A stretch of 64,000 nt of DNA from Symsagittifera roscoffensis (GCF_963678635.1 NC_087070.1:54910617-54974616), one strand, 5' to 3'. Shown: positions 31,601 to 40,068, numbered from the stretch's first letter. Program-made: numbers and translations. Notes: a model not told the origin generated them from the sequence alone.

Positions 31601-34453
31601 AAAGAGTGGGTCTCAAGTGAACATCAAGCTGTCGGGAAGCAAGTGACCAGTGATCCACTTGAGAAAAATAAAACCAGAAACACCTCCCGACCATGGTGGA
31701 TAGCTCTCGAGACATTGAAGGAGATGGAAGGCTGTTTGAAGAAGTTGAACAGTGGAGTGGCTCGCAAACGATACAGCTGGGCCACCCAGCAGAAGGCTGA
31801 GGTCAACAAGATAGAGTTGGCAAACCAGCTGAAGAGATCCTGGCAGAACTTATTGAAGGATCATTTTGAAGAGGCGATGAGGACATCCTCATCGGCACCA
31901 CCACTGATGGCGAATCCCTTTATCAGGACTGCAGGACAACTGATGTTCGCGTGGAGCCTGTTGGGGATAGAGCTGGAAACGCTGACTTCATACGACAAGT
32001 TGAAGCTGGGAGGAAAAAATCTAGAGATATACCGAATGTTGATGCAGCACGTTGCCAAGGACAACTCAGGCTTGAGTCTGGCAAGGAGGAAGGATGCAAC
32101 CTGTTTCTTGAGGTGGACGATGTCGATGATGACTGACAGTACCATCCTAGCATGTCATCAGAAAGCAGTCGCAAGCAAGACGTTGGAAAGGAGAGTCTCC
32201 ACAGTCATCTTGAATGTGTATCAGAGCACTGGGATAGAGAGGGAGGATGGTTCTAGGCAATCTCTGGAGAACCATAGGAAGTTGGATGAGATACGGAGGT
32301 TCTACAACAAGAAGTTCGAAGAGGAGCACGACGTTCACCGCAACCTGGCTTCGTCAGGGGAGTACTTGAAACTCAACAGAAAGGGAGAGTACCAATATGT
32401 TTCTGGAGTAATGGGAATGGCGTACAACCCCTTCTTGGACCTGGAAGCTGGAGGAGCCAACAGAAATTATGAAGTGGCGGAGCTGTTGAAGTTCTGGACA
32501 GAGAAGATAGTGGAGATAGACGTTGTGGAGAGAGAGAGACCTAGCCTGGGTCTGGTTCTTGAGGGGATGCCGGGAGTGATAAGTGTGCCACGCTCAAGTA
32601 AAAGAGTGGAGCTAAAAATGGGTGATGGGAGTGGCGTGTTGATCACGAACCTGGGAGTGGTATGGAAATTACTCAGACCTTCCTGGTGTCCACATCCCCA
32701 TGCAAGTATGATTGAGGAGGTCACTGAGCGAGTGAGATTGGCACCGACAGAGGATGAGGACTTGGCGATCTTGAGCATAGTACACAAACTGATCTTGCCT
32801 CAGGTGAAAGAATCAAGTGAGGTGACAAGTGGAACAGAGCCGGTGAGGAGGATGGAGCCGGGCAGTTGTCTTGATTCGACATGCAGTAACGGCGAACATA
32901 TTTGTGATGGACGATTATGCGTCAGGATACAATCTTTCCAGAAAGAGGACCTCACTACCTGGTTTGAAGATATCACTGAAAGGGAGAAGAGTGAGGTACA
33001 GATAGTGGCTGAATGTTACGCGAGGACCACCGTGAACCTAGCGACAGCCTTGGGATTCTTCTCAAGAATGTGCAGTCTCCAGTCACTGGAGAGGCTAGAG
33101 TCAGAACATCACCTGGTGACCGCGTTAAGCGTGGAATCATGGCCCGGAGTGCTACAAGTGAACCAGAAGCACATCAAGAGTTGGAAGATCGGACTCGAGG
33201 CAGAGATGGGATTTCCCATGAGCGAAGCCTATGGATTGCCTCTAAATGCAAAATCCTTAGTGGGATCAGTGTTGGCTAACCTATGTGGGAGCCACTATCC
33301 ACTACACATGGCGATGGTGGAGGTGTCCAGCCAGAGGGTGATGATAGACAAAGCCTTCTCAGTGCCCAAGTGTGTGAGACTAGCTCGGATGTCACACCAC
33401 TCACACAAGCTATTGAGGAAGATCCGAGGAGCAGTACCAAGGGAGCAAAGAGATGACTTGAGTGAAATCTGGGGTGAAGAACTTCTAGGCTTGGAGAGCG
33501 AAAATGCAAGTGATCATGGGAAGCAGAACGTGGTGGGGAAACCCGCAGTAGGTGCTTCAAGCTCGGAAGAAGTCGACGTGGTGCATGAGAAAATGATGGA
33601 ACTTGAGCCTCTCCTAGAAGCTTCGGGAGAACGCAACCTTAGAAGCATCGACCTCACGCATGGGGATTGTCCATGCCACTGTCTGGCGCAGACAGTGTGG
33701 TACCCGGACCGCGCCAATCTCTGTCTGATCTGGGACGTAGAAGAAATTAAGTCGCTAGGATTACCGGAGTATCGACAAAAGGTGACCATCTTAGTGGTAA
33801 GCACGATGCTGGCTCTGAGATGGATTGAGGAGAATACAGCGAAGTACAGAGAATCGAGAGCGCCAACAGCTGAATCGATTTATGCGATAGATTACAGCAG
33901 GAGACTGGAGTTGTTCGAGACTGCATGCAAGGTATTCGCCATACCAGTGCAAGTCAGACACATATGGAGCCGCCTGAGATTCTTTCCTTGGTTTCGTGCG
34001 ACGTTAACATCCTGGTTGTATGCAGTGACAAAGGACCACATGAGGAAACATCAGAAGGAATATCGACAATTCCAAGCTGAAATAGGGCCAGATGCCTTTA
34101 AGAGACCTCTGCTAACCCATCGAAACGCAATCACGGCGGGGTGGAAAAGAGTAGGCAGAATATCCAGAGACAATTCTAGAGCGAGGGAAACGATACTGGA
34201 GGAGGACCTGGCGAGGAATGTGAGCTTGAGTCTTCATAACTCCTTCTGCTTGAACCGGGAGTCGAAGGTGAAAGGCCTACCAAGTCAATTGAAAAGGTTG
34301 CAAGAGCAGAGAGAGTGGATGCGAGCCTATGAACAGCTGAAGGCCTGGGAGGAAATTGTGATTAGCTCCGATGACGAAGAGGCACTATTGGAACAAATTA
34401 CAGTGCCAAGAACACCGGTATCAGGTACCTCGAAGGCGAAGAACATGAGGTGA
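25610..34453 (+). CDS. ORF3: giant accessory protein with SGNH/GDSL hydrolase domain
   Basis: 2947 uninterrupted codons; GAAATGG start context is good. Residues ~146-240 form a highly charged coiled coil (repeated RDQA units). Residues ~395-575 hold the four SGNH blocks: IIGDSLL (~401-407), FAGAA with the block II Gly, MVGTNDVS (~452), and DGIHF (~549) with the catalytic Asp and His. Residues ~820-1060 look like a second SGNH-type fold: VAGSDF (~828), LPGAEL, FAGMNDH (~879), with no clear DxxH. Residues ~1060-2947 are unrecognised; they include an acidic stretch (~1640-1720), a basic RSRKRKRD (~1907, NLS-like) and Cys-rich points near 2417-2440 and 2686. I see no signal peptide or clear membrane anchor, so it is not an ordinary envelope protein despite its env-like place. 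Hydrolase substrate is unknown; lipid or acyl-ester cleavage is typical of the superfamily. Confidence 0.9.
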   Translation: MADRYWKSMPSALKKPTLDELYRRLRDLDYTQVNERMAVMLNAILQLEDEGECRESATEAVLMVGYTTEGVSDQAQTRWLSWNVDGAIRGFDLARNPGLNNNTEYGAGEFPLPARPSVRPASQSTSKVPSMSRAQQTGEAYPDVSAMKKELERTQREKNKANLDRDQAVLERDQARRELDIMKAERLQAERVRENAANCEQLKQALERDQAKLERIQQQQRELDMQKGARPKERVVTVSRPESRMEVDEAPRSKGRFNLDRAAQERMNEGLEVWIPPESTSSLRAMETQVIRPLMDVALPGYTPSSTPGSSGGSSRLKELQERLQLRNRESPVRVDLPSTWGEQPVRSVMISSYKKNTDGRYRKHNRIDWNPAQRERRDCFHDATWVEYFTYPRVPEGSVHLIIGDSLLRVLTRIQSHWQTGILSFAGAATPQMLATLEMLGMVSVYTVTLMVGTNDVSRGEARKVTRLHEKMSCILEEIRIQMDPSILTVCTVPYNMGADQHAVEMNTKVRSLNETIRKIHQRSVLPLRLLDVAEQMELTSFPDNASADGIHFDRLRGVEWLNDVFQKHICALETDLLETAQVTFGPPPNPPFFNPRSLSSRLGERADSRDSERNSRAKLPSTTPMEADEVTSATPQGSVMSSVVVAEKKRSEKPLETSRQKYEEKVKELDLEDLECRQELARALGLEQVSHEDLGRHKCVDWLKAHETRFSRAKLTETADLSGIPTRSMMGPINYRPLKSLGSPGLVVEPPKHRTSIARIRVATPAQLRVVDKLMNPREMELPDAEYEGAKLANDPRYGKPCGQAQLAKTLAVYDRADPAAARVVIVAGSDFEGTSPKLFWPETLIYTLPGAELNQMLTLVVAIKSEMPCEPELLLFAGMNDHLHATGFLEQLKGGEPTPKRIWEAIQTLFAAINEVQENVASRFGAKTRVAFTTSPGYSSMPLALQFVYAILILIAEGNGWRVLMAAPNRELEPTNLRLCKSELAAAWADVSHALRGFHELADILIVLDEVLLLEVSNFARQLKLSPILRDDHPVIIHLTASLWFRDMELTITSSTSRPRGPNNERQNVATSEKQLESMGNRLAQEGGRWPFLSPRLENATRKTREDAPPLVKQIWEFLEEQLGKAEEKGMTVGRFVTAANEVTIGGFWREHAWGELKTRRDHGILEFLSPCWGREFLTEVYSAKETIFDAFIQEMLNMPISLLLALYLVYPRYLFNMGPAYMFSRGVDALRIDGYLTLVLLTHGELASFHRLMRYGEPLAMGRTHSSIETYSYKCAAGLRTLLVQYLLMQNRHLTGEEKSPKTREEWRKVNGGMPLLTDLCLAMRSDPMGIIRGLGEVVTCIYGPAVTFAFPDPLVTAYRYSVTHVSLISVLDGTTLNWCQQEVLRAQMSNTVLFGKVKDPELIVYSFRGQMQCRMGGKREGPIETYPKFWNLNPLAANGQEILRIPAWTKSFELVKKELEAILEREALPTSIPEFPIVRRMTLGMNSSLVVPSSYARTTTEERQKEFTDGWDPLFIGYTAAIYFHTSDVKINSWTTQAKKIRGSMPPKFDVRDTLRVLKRAGLENQLPVWDDGRMIVEEGHVALKADAMLFATRKYRAPYGLELMERNREGKKLDAAGPLYVALTKGEATSSATPSPLPVDIPGDKKSGTVADRFKRIFERREAESGDESMDETLSEAGEDMEVGNTPEQKPTEVEFTAQELLKDLSEENWADTPTPPLTSSPRKYPEMSLTSENPNMGMIFLSTERREKNTFEGNRDAFLGTLDGDAWQKFLSEFNREVDEDTTLDNFKEELWDTVVKFGEPVLVGTGLEEKARVELLNKMVELRKSRKTREDKCKDSSTPKQKTDNKIIKCTRGDKVGTSNMIKSTNILKARAGGRQELAGEKEVESVMIPMTPPSKDVRSRKRKRDVEGMGSPSADAVSEKDLRETAPMVLARWKTAAYKSSYEPRKLLDIEKEMENPTSSVTEEDFKPQRIKMKRGSTSGQTWEVDVGKEWVSSEHQAVGKQVTSDPLEKNKTRNTSRPWWIALETLKEMEGCLKKLNSGVARKRYSWATQQKAEVNKIELANQLKRSWQNLLKDHFEEAMRTSSSAPPLMANPFIRTAGQLMFAWSLLGIELETLTSYDKLKLGGKNLEIYRMLMQHVAKDNSGLSLARRKDATCFLRWTMSMMTDSTILACHQKAVASKTLERRVSTVILNVYQSTGIEREDGSRQSLENHRKLDEIRRFYNKKFEEEHDVHRNLASSGEYLKLNRKGEYQYVSGVMGMAYNPFLDLEAGGANRNYEVAELLKFWTEKIVEIDVVERERPSLGLVLEGMPGVISVPRSSKRVELKMGDGSGVLITNLGVVWKLLRPSWCPHPHASMIEEVTERVRLAPTEDEDLAILSIVHKLILPQVKESSEVTSGTEPVRRMEPGSCLDSTCSNGEHICDGRLCVRIQSFQKEDLTTWFEDITEREKSEVQIVAECYARTTVNLATALGFFSRMCSLQSLERLESEHHLVTALSVESWPGVLQVNQKHIKSWKIGLEAEMGFPMSEAYGLPLNAKSLVGSVLANLCGSHYPLHMAMVEVSSQRVMIDKAFSVPKCVRLARMSHHSHKLLRKIRGAVPREQRDDLSEIWGEELLGLESENASDHGKQNVVGKPAVGASSSEEVDVVHEKMMELEPLLEASGERNLRSIDLTHGDCPCHCLAQTVWYPDRANLCLIWDVEEIKSLGLPEYRQKVTILVVSTMLALRWIEENTAKYRESRAPTAESIYAIDYSRRLELFETACKVFAIPVQVRHIWSRLRFFPWFRATLTSWLYAVTKDHMRKHQKEYRQFQAEIGPDAFKRPLLTHRNAITAGWKRVGRISRDNSRARETILEEDLARNVSLSLHNSFCLNRESKVKGLPSQLKRLQEQREWMRAYEQLKAWEEIVISSDDEEALLEQITVPRTPVSGTSKAKNMR

Positions 34454-34892
34454 GCCAGTGGCTCGAAAGGAAATTCTAGAGTCTTGAGTCTTGAGAGGGA
34501 GGGGGCTTGAGCGTGAACTTGGATGAAATCTGGGTTCACGAAAAAGAAATTTTAGACGAATAAGATATTGTTATTAATATGATAGATCTAGTATATAAAT
34601 CAAATTGATGCATGACAATTCTCTGACTGAAATAGGACAAAAGAAATTTTAAAATTACCAGCTTAAAAAGCGGGGATCCATGGGTGCAGGTGTGTGCAGA
34701 TTTTGATTGCTGTTTAGCGATAGTGTGAAAATTTTATATGGTTGTGAATTTTGGAAGGTAGATAAACTTAAGTCCGATGCAAACTTCTGTAAATGACCAC
34801 TGGCACTGTATCTTGAGCAACACTCGGTTCTCTGGGACTTATTGGCAGATGACAACACACGATGAGGACATCGATCTCGAGTCCGGGGAGTA
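34454..34892 (+). other. 3' untranslated region and polypurine tract of giant element
   Basis: 439 bp between the ORF3 stop and the 3' LTR, with three CTTGAG motifs between 34480 and 34510. The last purine run before the LTR is GGGGAG (34885-34890), a short polypurine-tract candidate for plus-strand priming, two bases before the LTR start. A longer G-rich purine run lies at 34492-34506. Confidence 0.5.
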
Positions 34893-35780
34893 TGTGCCAG
34901 TCGGTCATGTCTGGGGGTTTGACCTTGAGAAATACGTGATTTTGGAGTGAAATTTTAATTTTGCAAAATTCGAATCGAGCCTGTCATGCTCAATTTTCTC
35001 GAACCAACTGAAAATGAAAAAGTCAGAAATCAGAACACCCGAATTAACAATTGCGGGAAACTACTCAAGAAAAAGGCAGGAAATTGCTATTCGCAATTTC
35101 TCGATACGAAATATCAAGAGAGTAGAGCTGTCTTGTCCTGAAAACAGGAGAATCGAATACGGACTTGAGACAGAACAATTATTCGAATGGAAAGGAGTGG
35201 ACTCTGAATGGAAGAGTGGACAACTCGAGTGTCCAAAGGGTTCATTCAGAGACTTTGATTCTAGAGACAAAAACTTACTTCTGTTATTGAAACTAATTGG
35301 CCTTAAAACTTATTTAGTTATATTACTTAATTCTCAAGCTGCTCAGTTATAACTTACTCCTCATACTCAAGTGCGTCGATATGTAAGTTCCAATTTAAAT
35401 TTCTCGAGTGTATTTTATGATAGTTATGTTGAGATAAGGCGAGTTTTAGGTTGATCCATCTGAAATGGATCAAAGTTCCACTGTCCAATAAAAAGTAACT
35501 AAGCGGATTGTTCCGACCCGGTTTTTAACGGCGTTCATGTATTTTGGGTATCCCGAGACCTAAGTATGGGGACGTTTTTATTTCTAGAGTGGGGGGGTAT
35601 TTTGGTAGTGGCCTTTAAGCTGTAATGGGTTCCAGTCTCATGTCGCAAGCGAACCGAATTGGCTCCGACCGTTCTTGAGGCGGAAAAACACAAGAGATAG
35701 TGTCCCTGACTCTTGAGCCAATGGTTATAGGGCCTATTTTTCTTAAGCCTCATATGTGACTAAAGTAGGCGACTGTTACA
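34893..35780 (+). repeat. 3' LTR of giant element (888 bp)
   Basis: Nearly identical to 12979-13865, with TG...CA termini. It contains the AATAAA at 35487-35492, the expected polyadenylation signal of the element's RNA. The LTR ends at 35780 and is joined directly to an inverted, diverged copy of its own first ~100 bp. Confidence 0.93.
35487..35492 (+). promoter_or_regulatory. Poly(A) signal AATAAA in 3' LTR
   Basis: Canonical hexamer within the 3' LTR, mirrored at 13572-13577 in the 5' LTR, placed suitably for ending genomic and subgenomic RNAs of the element. Confidence 0.5.
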
Positions 35781-35885
35781 CATGACAGGCTCCATTCGAA
35801 TTTTTGAAAAATTAAATTTCACTCCAAAATCAAGTGTTTTTTGCTTCTCTCAAGGTCAAACTTCCAAATATGACCGACTGGCACA
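35781..35885 (-). repeat. Inverted, diverged fragment of the giant element's LTR start
   Basis: On the minus strand this reads TGTGCCAGTCGGTCAT and continues as the first ~100 bp of the LTR, to GCCTGTCATG, with roughly ten substitutions and a small indel. It begins exactly where the 3' LTR ends, so 34893-35885 has ~100-bp terminal inverted repeats. The 5' LTR has no such arm. It is probably a remnant of an older, oppositely oriented family member, or a rearrangement. Confidence 0.85.
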
Positions 35886-35968
35886 CCAATCAGAAGCGAC
35901 CAGAAGTTTGATGCTCGTTCCGCTTATGGGATGTAACGGTAGTAGACTCCTTAGCTCCTAGTAGGATT

Positions 35969-36168
35969 NNNNNNNNNNNNNNNNNNNNNNNNNNNNNNNN
36001 NNNNNNNNNNNNNNNNNNNNNNNNNNNNNNNNNNNNNNNNNNNNNNNNNNNNNNNNNNNNNNNNNNNNNNNNNNNNNNNNNNNNNNNNNNNNNNNNNNNN
36101 NNNNNNNNNNNNNNNNNNNNNNNNNNNNNNNNNNNNNNNNNNNNNNNNNNNNNNNNNNNNNNNNNNNN
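35969..36168. other. Assembly gap (200 N)
   Basis: A round run of 200 N, conventional for a gap of unknown size. The linkage and distance between the giant element's right flank and gypsy copy B are therefore uncertain. Confidence 1.
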
Positions 36169-36430
36169 CGAAATTCAAGGCGATCCCTGCTGTCGTGTTT
36201 GAAACTACTTTAGCCGTTGGGAGTTTTGACCACTTATCTATAGCAACAAGTATATATGCGTCCTTTTTTAATACGTCTGGGAGAAGTCCTGCAATTTATA
36301 ATTGTACTTAATTGTTACGTTCAACTTCTGGTTCCTTTTGGAATGAAAGTTATTTGCATATTACCGGTTATAAATTTGTACTTTATTCGGTACATTGACG
36401 ACATTCTTGCGCCATTTGCACAATTGAGCG
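36169..36430 (-). pseudogene. Gypsy copy B: integrase fragment
   Basis: The minus strand encodes DAYILVAIDKWSKLPTAKVV, the gypsy integrase core around the conserved KWSK motif, preceded (higher coordinates, another frame) by a degraded zinc-domain end with ECRQC. It is cut off by the gap at 36168, so the last two catalytic positions are not visible. Confidence 0.75.
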
Positions 36431-36555
36431 GTGTTTGTGGGGAAACCCGATAATCTGTTAGAGATCTAACATGACCACCGATCCTAGTTGGGTGAGATAT
36501 AGACTATCCAGCACTTTCTGTCGCAGTTATGTAGGGAGAACAATCCGCTCATCTA

Positions 36556-37023
36556 TCAACAGGCAATCGTCTCGTACGTGTAACTGGTTTCGTGTGTTGT
36601 ACCGATATACAGCCTGATGGCTTCACAGTCGCTTTTCTCGACGAAATTTAGCACCGAGCGAATATATCGATCTGTTCGGGTTGCGGCTGCAATCACGTTG
36701 AGCCCCAAAACTTCCTGTATGTTTTTTCTGTACAACAGTGTGTCCTTCTCTATTTCAGTGTTGGCTTCCTGATTGACGGTTGCCATTATACCTTCCGTTA
36801 TCATTTCATGACTTGCCTCCAGTTGAGTTTGCTGTTGTAGTTCCCACGCGTGAGTTGATGTCATTGTGGGTTGTTCCACACTTGGATGTATATCTTCTTG
36901 TCCGACCATTGATGGATCCACGCGGCTAACGTAATACTCGTATATCTCTTGTTCCTCAATTGTTAGTTCTGTTTGCGTGTGTATCTTTTGGTTTGTTGGT
37001 TTAGTTTGTGCGGTTGATTGCAA
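36556..37023 (-). pseudogene. Gypsy copy B: linker before integrase
   Basis: 155-codon open frame. The first part is charged and polar. The end (LLYRKNIQEVLGLNVIAAA... RSVLNFVEKSD) resembles the segment just upstream of the integrase zinc domain; copy C has a similar segment near 44320-44400. It is part of the polyprotein and not a separate gene. The preservation of 155 codons in a broken element is probably chance. Confidence 0.55.
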
Positions 37024-37843
37024 TTTACTGATTTACGTTTGGGAAGCGCAATCTCTGTCGATGTTTTGTTTCGTTGTCTTTTTCGTTTGTTGTTTAGGTT
37101 CCGCTTGGCATGTGGTGTTTCCGCTGAAAACGTTTGTTTTTTGGAAATGATGATTTTTTCTTCTACGTTGCCTTCGTGATTGCCTCACTGGCGTCCTTGA
37201 TCGTTTCTAGTGTCGTCGTACTTTGTCTTTGTTCATTCGATTCGCTGGTAATCATTTTTCGTCTCCTGCTCCAACGAGGAACTGATAGGCTTTTCTCCCG
37301 GTCTGATTCGCCTTGCCACTTTTCAGTTCGTTGAGCTGCCCTGCTCTGGTTGGTTTTACTTTCGCTCACTATTACGAATCCTCCTTCAAATATTTTTAAA
37401 TCATTTCGTTGTCGCATTGATCTTTTGTTGGATTTTAATTGGGTTAGGTTGACAAATTTTGTTTTTCTATTTTGTTTGTTTGTATCACACTGGATATTGG
37501 TTGAGTTTTTGATTGACTGACTGGAAGTTTATTGATTTTCTTGACCGCTAGAGAGATGTTTATAATGTTTAAAACTCTCTTGAGATTTTATTTGGCTAGT
37601 TAGCGTTCCTTCATTTTCCGCGCGCTTTTTGATCATTCGATTCAGTTCTCATTGGCTAGTTTGTTAAAAATTAAATTGATTGTAACCTTCTCAAGATTAA
37701 AAATGAATGAGTTAATTGACGCCACCACAAATTATTTGCTATACTGGCTTGGGGGTATTGCCAATCCATCTGGATTTCGGGACATGTAGTCTATTAGTCC
37801 CATTTGTTTACCGCCGAATATTTTATGTCAAAGTTAAAAGAAA

Positions 37844-38056
37844 TTAACCAGTCAATCCTTTTGTTAGCCTACTTTGGCTAGCTTTTGATCTTCCACTCGC
37901 GTTCAATGCTTTGATTAAAGTCTGGTGGTCTGTGATGAAGGTAAATTTTTTGCCGTAGAGATAGTATTTGAAATATTCTTGCGCCCATTTTACCACTAAT
38001 TGCTCAAGTTTGTTCACTGAATACTGTTCTTCCAGTAATTTTAAAATTCTTGACAT
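37844..38056 (-). pseudogene. Gypsy copy B: RNase H fragment
   Basis: The minus-strand frame contains YSVNKLEQLVVKWAQEYFKY and FTFITDHQTLIKAL, the middle of a gypsy RNase H (conserved Glu and Asp positions). Flanking frames are shifted, and 37024-37843 shows only low-complexity or background frames. Non-functional. Confidence 0.8.
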
Positions 38057-38133
38057 TTACGCGATTGATACCCAAGCTTCTGTGAGGTGCTAATCTAGGG
38101 CTGCTCTTAGGCTGAAGGTCGATGAGTCGCACA

Positions 38134-38640
38134 CTACGCGGGTCTCCTCATGAAGTCTTTGTGTTTTTGTTTGTTTTGTGCTTTTTTAAAATTCTGGTGA
38201 TCATCAGTATATCGTCTAAATATGCAAAGGCATTCTTCCAATTCGTCAGTGTGAGATTGGTTGCTCTTTGAAATTCTGCCGGCATATCCGTGGAACCATG
38301 GAAACCTGTTTGGAATTGACACGTCGCCGTAGCGGTGCCTCCGATTTGACTAAAATTGCATTGTTGTCGAGTTGGTTAATTCAGTGGGATTTGCGAGTAG
38401 GCAAAGTGCAAATCAAGCGTTCAGAACAGTATTTAGTCTTTCACGTCTGGTTTTTTTGTTCGGGCAATGTTATCTAGGAACATTTCGATATCTGGCATCT
38501 GATATTTGTTGTTGTAAGTTATTTTATTGATTTTCTTCGAATCAATTGCCAGTTTCACTGTTTGGTCCTTTTTCACTGTGAATACGATTAGACTATTGAT
38601 TTGGTTGTTCGAGCATTTATCCAGTTTCACAATATGTTTT
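38134..38640 (-). pseudogene. Gypsy copy B: reverse transcriptase fragments
   Basis: The minus-strand frame 38630-38433 has VKKDQTVKLAIDSKKINKIT and YQMPDIEMFLDNIA, the N-terminal palm of gypsy RT. A second frame, 38322-38134, has FPWFHGYAGRISKSNQSHTDELEE followed by a shifted version of the YxDD region. Several frameshifts inactivate it. Confidence 0.8.
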
Positions 38641-39294
38641 TAGTCTATCAGCTTGTATAATTTTTTTCAACACCTTCATGGAGATGAATTGGGAATTGTC
38701 GTTCCTTCTGTTGAATTGGAACGGTGTCTTTGATAGACTATGTTTTTATCATGTGGTTTTTTGCTTTTCCGATACTGATGCACAGCTGCTTAAAATGATC
38801 TTGTACCGAATGCTTGATTTTAATGTTTGATTTATCCCCCTCGTTTATTAAATATAATTATGTAGTGTTTTGTTTATTTTTTTGTTTTTTTTTGTGCTAG
38901 TCTTTTTCTGAATTTTGGCAGTAAGTTTTGCCCGATACTAATTGATTTTTGGTTTTCGATTACGATAAAGGGGGCTAATTGAATGGTTCATGTCCCGTAC
39001 TCGAGTGCGATAGTTAACCGTCGTTTTGGTATCATGAATTTTCCATTGTAGCATGCTAAGTTTCATGCGGCATCTTCCGGAGGGATATAATCGAATCGTC
39101 GTTTTTGTTGCAGTCGACGTGCAGTACTTTCGTTGAACACGGACTTCGGACTCCCAAAATTGGCGATTGCAAATATGTATTCTGATCTTGTTATTAATTT
39201 TACTACGTGTCCGTTTAGGTCGTCGTCATTTGTTTAAGCTGAGTTTTTGATTTCGAAAGATTTGGATACTGATTTATTAATTTTACCACGTGTC

Positions 39295-39470
39295 CGTAAT
39301 AGTTTCTCTGCTTTCTTTTAGTTTTTGCATATGTGCAGTGAACATGTCTCGCACCCACTCGTCTTCTCGGTCTCCTGTGGCCAACGAGTTTCTGCCAGTA
39401 GTTTCTCTGCTATCTTTTAGTTTTGCATATGTGCAGTGAACATGTCTCGCACCCACTCGTATTCTCGGTC
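39295..39470 (-). repeat. ~100-bp tandem duplication in copy B
   Basis: AGTTTCTCTGCT...CTCGCACCCACTCGT occurs at about 39299-39362 and again at about 39400-39463 with few changes. It lies in the gag-to-pol part of copy B and is probably a replication or recombination by-product. Confidence 0.8.
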
Positions 39471-39527
39471 TCGACAATCTGCTCTTGAAGCGAACTCTTC
39501 TAAGTTTTCATGAATTTGCTATAGTGA

Positions 39528-40068
39528 TTAGTTTTTTCTTTGCTTAAGACAAATAAAACTGTACCGTTCGAACGCAATGACAAGTTCTGTGACGAAAATG
39601 TCCTCGAGCATTCGTATGAGAATTTTGGTTGCTGTGGATTGTATGTCTAGTCCTGGTCGTTTTTGCTGTTTTGCCTTCAGACTTCTGTGCCTATGCATAA
39701 AAAGAGGCAATTTCTCACCTTTGCGCCAGCTTCGTCCTATGCGACTGAATTGCACAATACGCCTTTTTCGCGGGATTTTTGACAACTGTTTTCCCACCGA
39801 ACACTCTTTTCTTGGTTTTCTTACTTCCAGGTTTTTCTTTTGTGCGTCTGTTTCTCCGTGTATTACTACTTCAAGAATTGGGTCTGGTGGGTCTACTAGT
39901 TCAGATTTGTCTCGTAGCAGATTTCGGACTTCTGCAACGTTTTTCGAATTTTGCAATTTCTACTATCGCGGCCCACTTGGACCATTCTAATGGCGGTTCC
40001 ATTGAGGCTTTTTCCGAGAACGGGTTGATGCTAAGTGGATTTTTTATGAATCCTGCTGTCTGCGCCAT
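39528..40068 (-). pseudogene. Gypsy copy B: gag remnants
   Basis: The minus-strand ATG at 40068 begins MAQTAGFIKNPLS and overlaps the primer site; this frame runs only to 39901. A 142-codon basic frame follows at 39956-39528 in another frame. Position says gag; no capsid or zinc-knuckle motif is clear. Frames are broken. Confidence 0.55.
40058..40067 (-). promoter_or_regulatory. Primer binding site of copy B, overlapping the gag start
   Basis: Minus-strand TGGCGCAGAC follows the LTR end (...GACA) with no gap. The gag ATG is formed by the LTR's final A plus the TG of the primer site. Copy C has the same arrangement. TGGCGCAG primer sites are associated with tRNA-Ser in some insect gypsy elements; that identity is tentative here. 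Confidence 0.6.

Larger units (their letters stand above)
12979..35780 (+). mobile_element. Giant (22.8-kb) Ty3/gypsy-type LTR retrotransposon with extra 2947-aa ORF
   Basis: Direct LTRs of 887 and 888 bp flank a tRNA-Asn-like primer site, a long repeat-bearing leader, gag, pol and a third open frame. Protease-RT-RNase H-integrase order places it in Ty3/gypsy (Metaviridae-like). I count about five substitutions and one 1-bp indel between LTRs, so insertion was recent. At 22.8 kb it is several times the usual 5-10 kb of this group; the extra length is mostly ORF3 (8.8 kb), an enlarged pol and the leader. Coding strands are purine-rich and much less AT-rich than the flanks. It abuts decayed gypsy copy A on the left. 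I see no matching target-site duplication: five flanking bases are AGTAT on the left and CATGA on the right. Confidence 0.93.

Noticed and set aside
25610-34453. ORF3 as a retroviral envelope protein
   Set aside because: The position fits, but I see no signal peptide, furin-type cleavage region, fusion peptide or C-terminal membrane anchor; the recognisable domain is an SGNH hydrolase.
12979-36430. Copies A and B as two halves of one gypsy element split by the giant insertion
   Set aside because: They share about 220 bp of homologous but diverged integrase sequence, so they cannot be adjacent halves of one copy.
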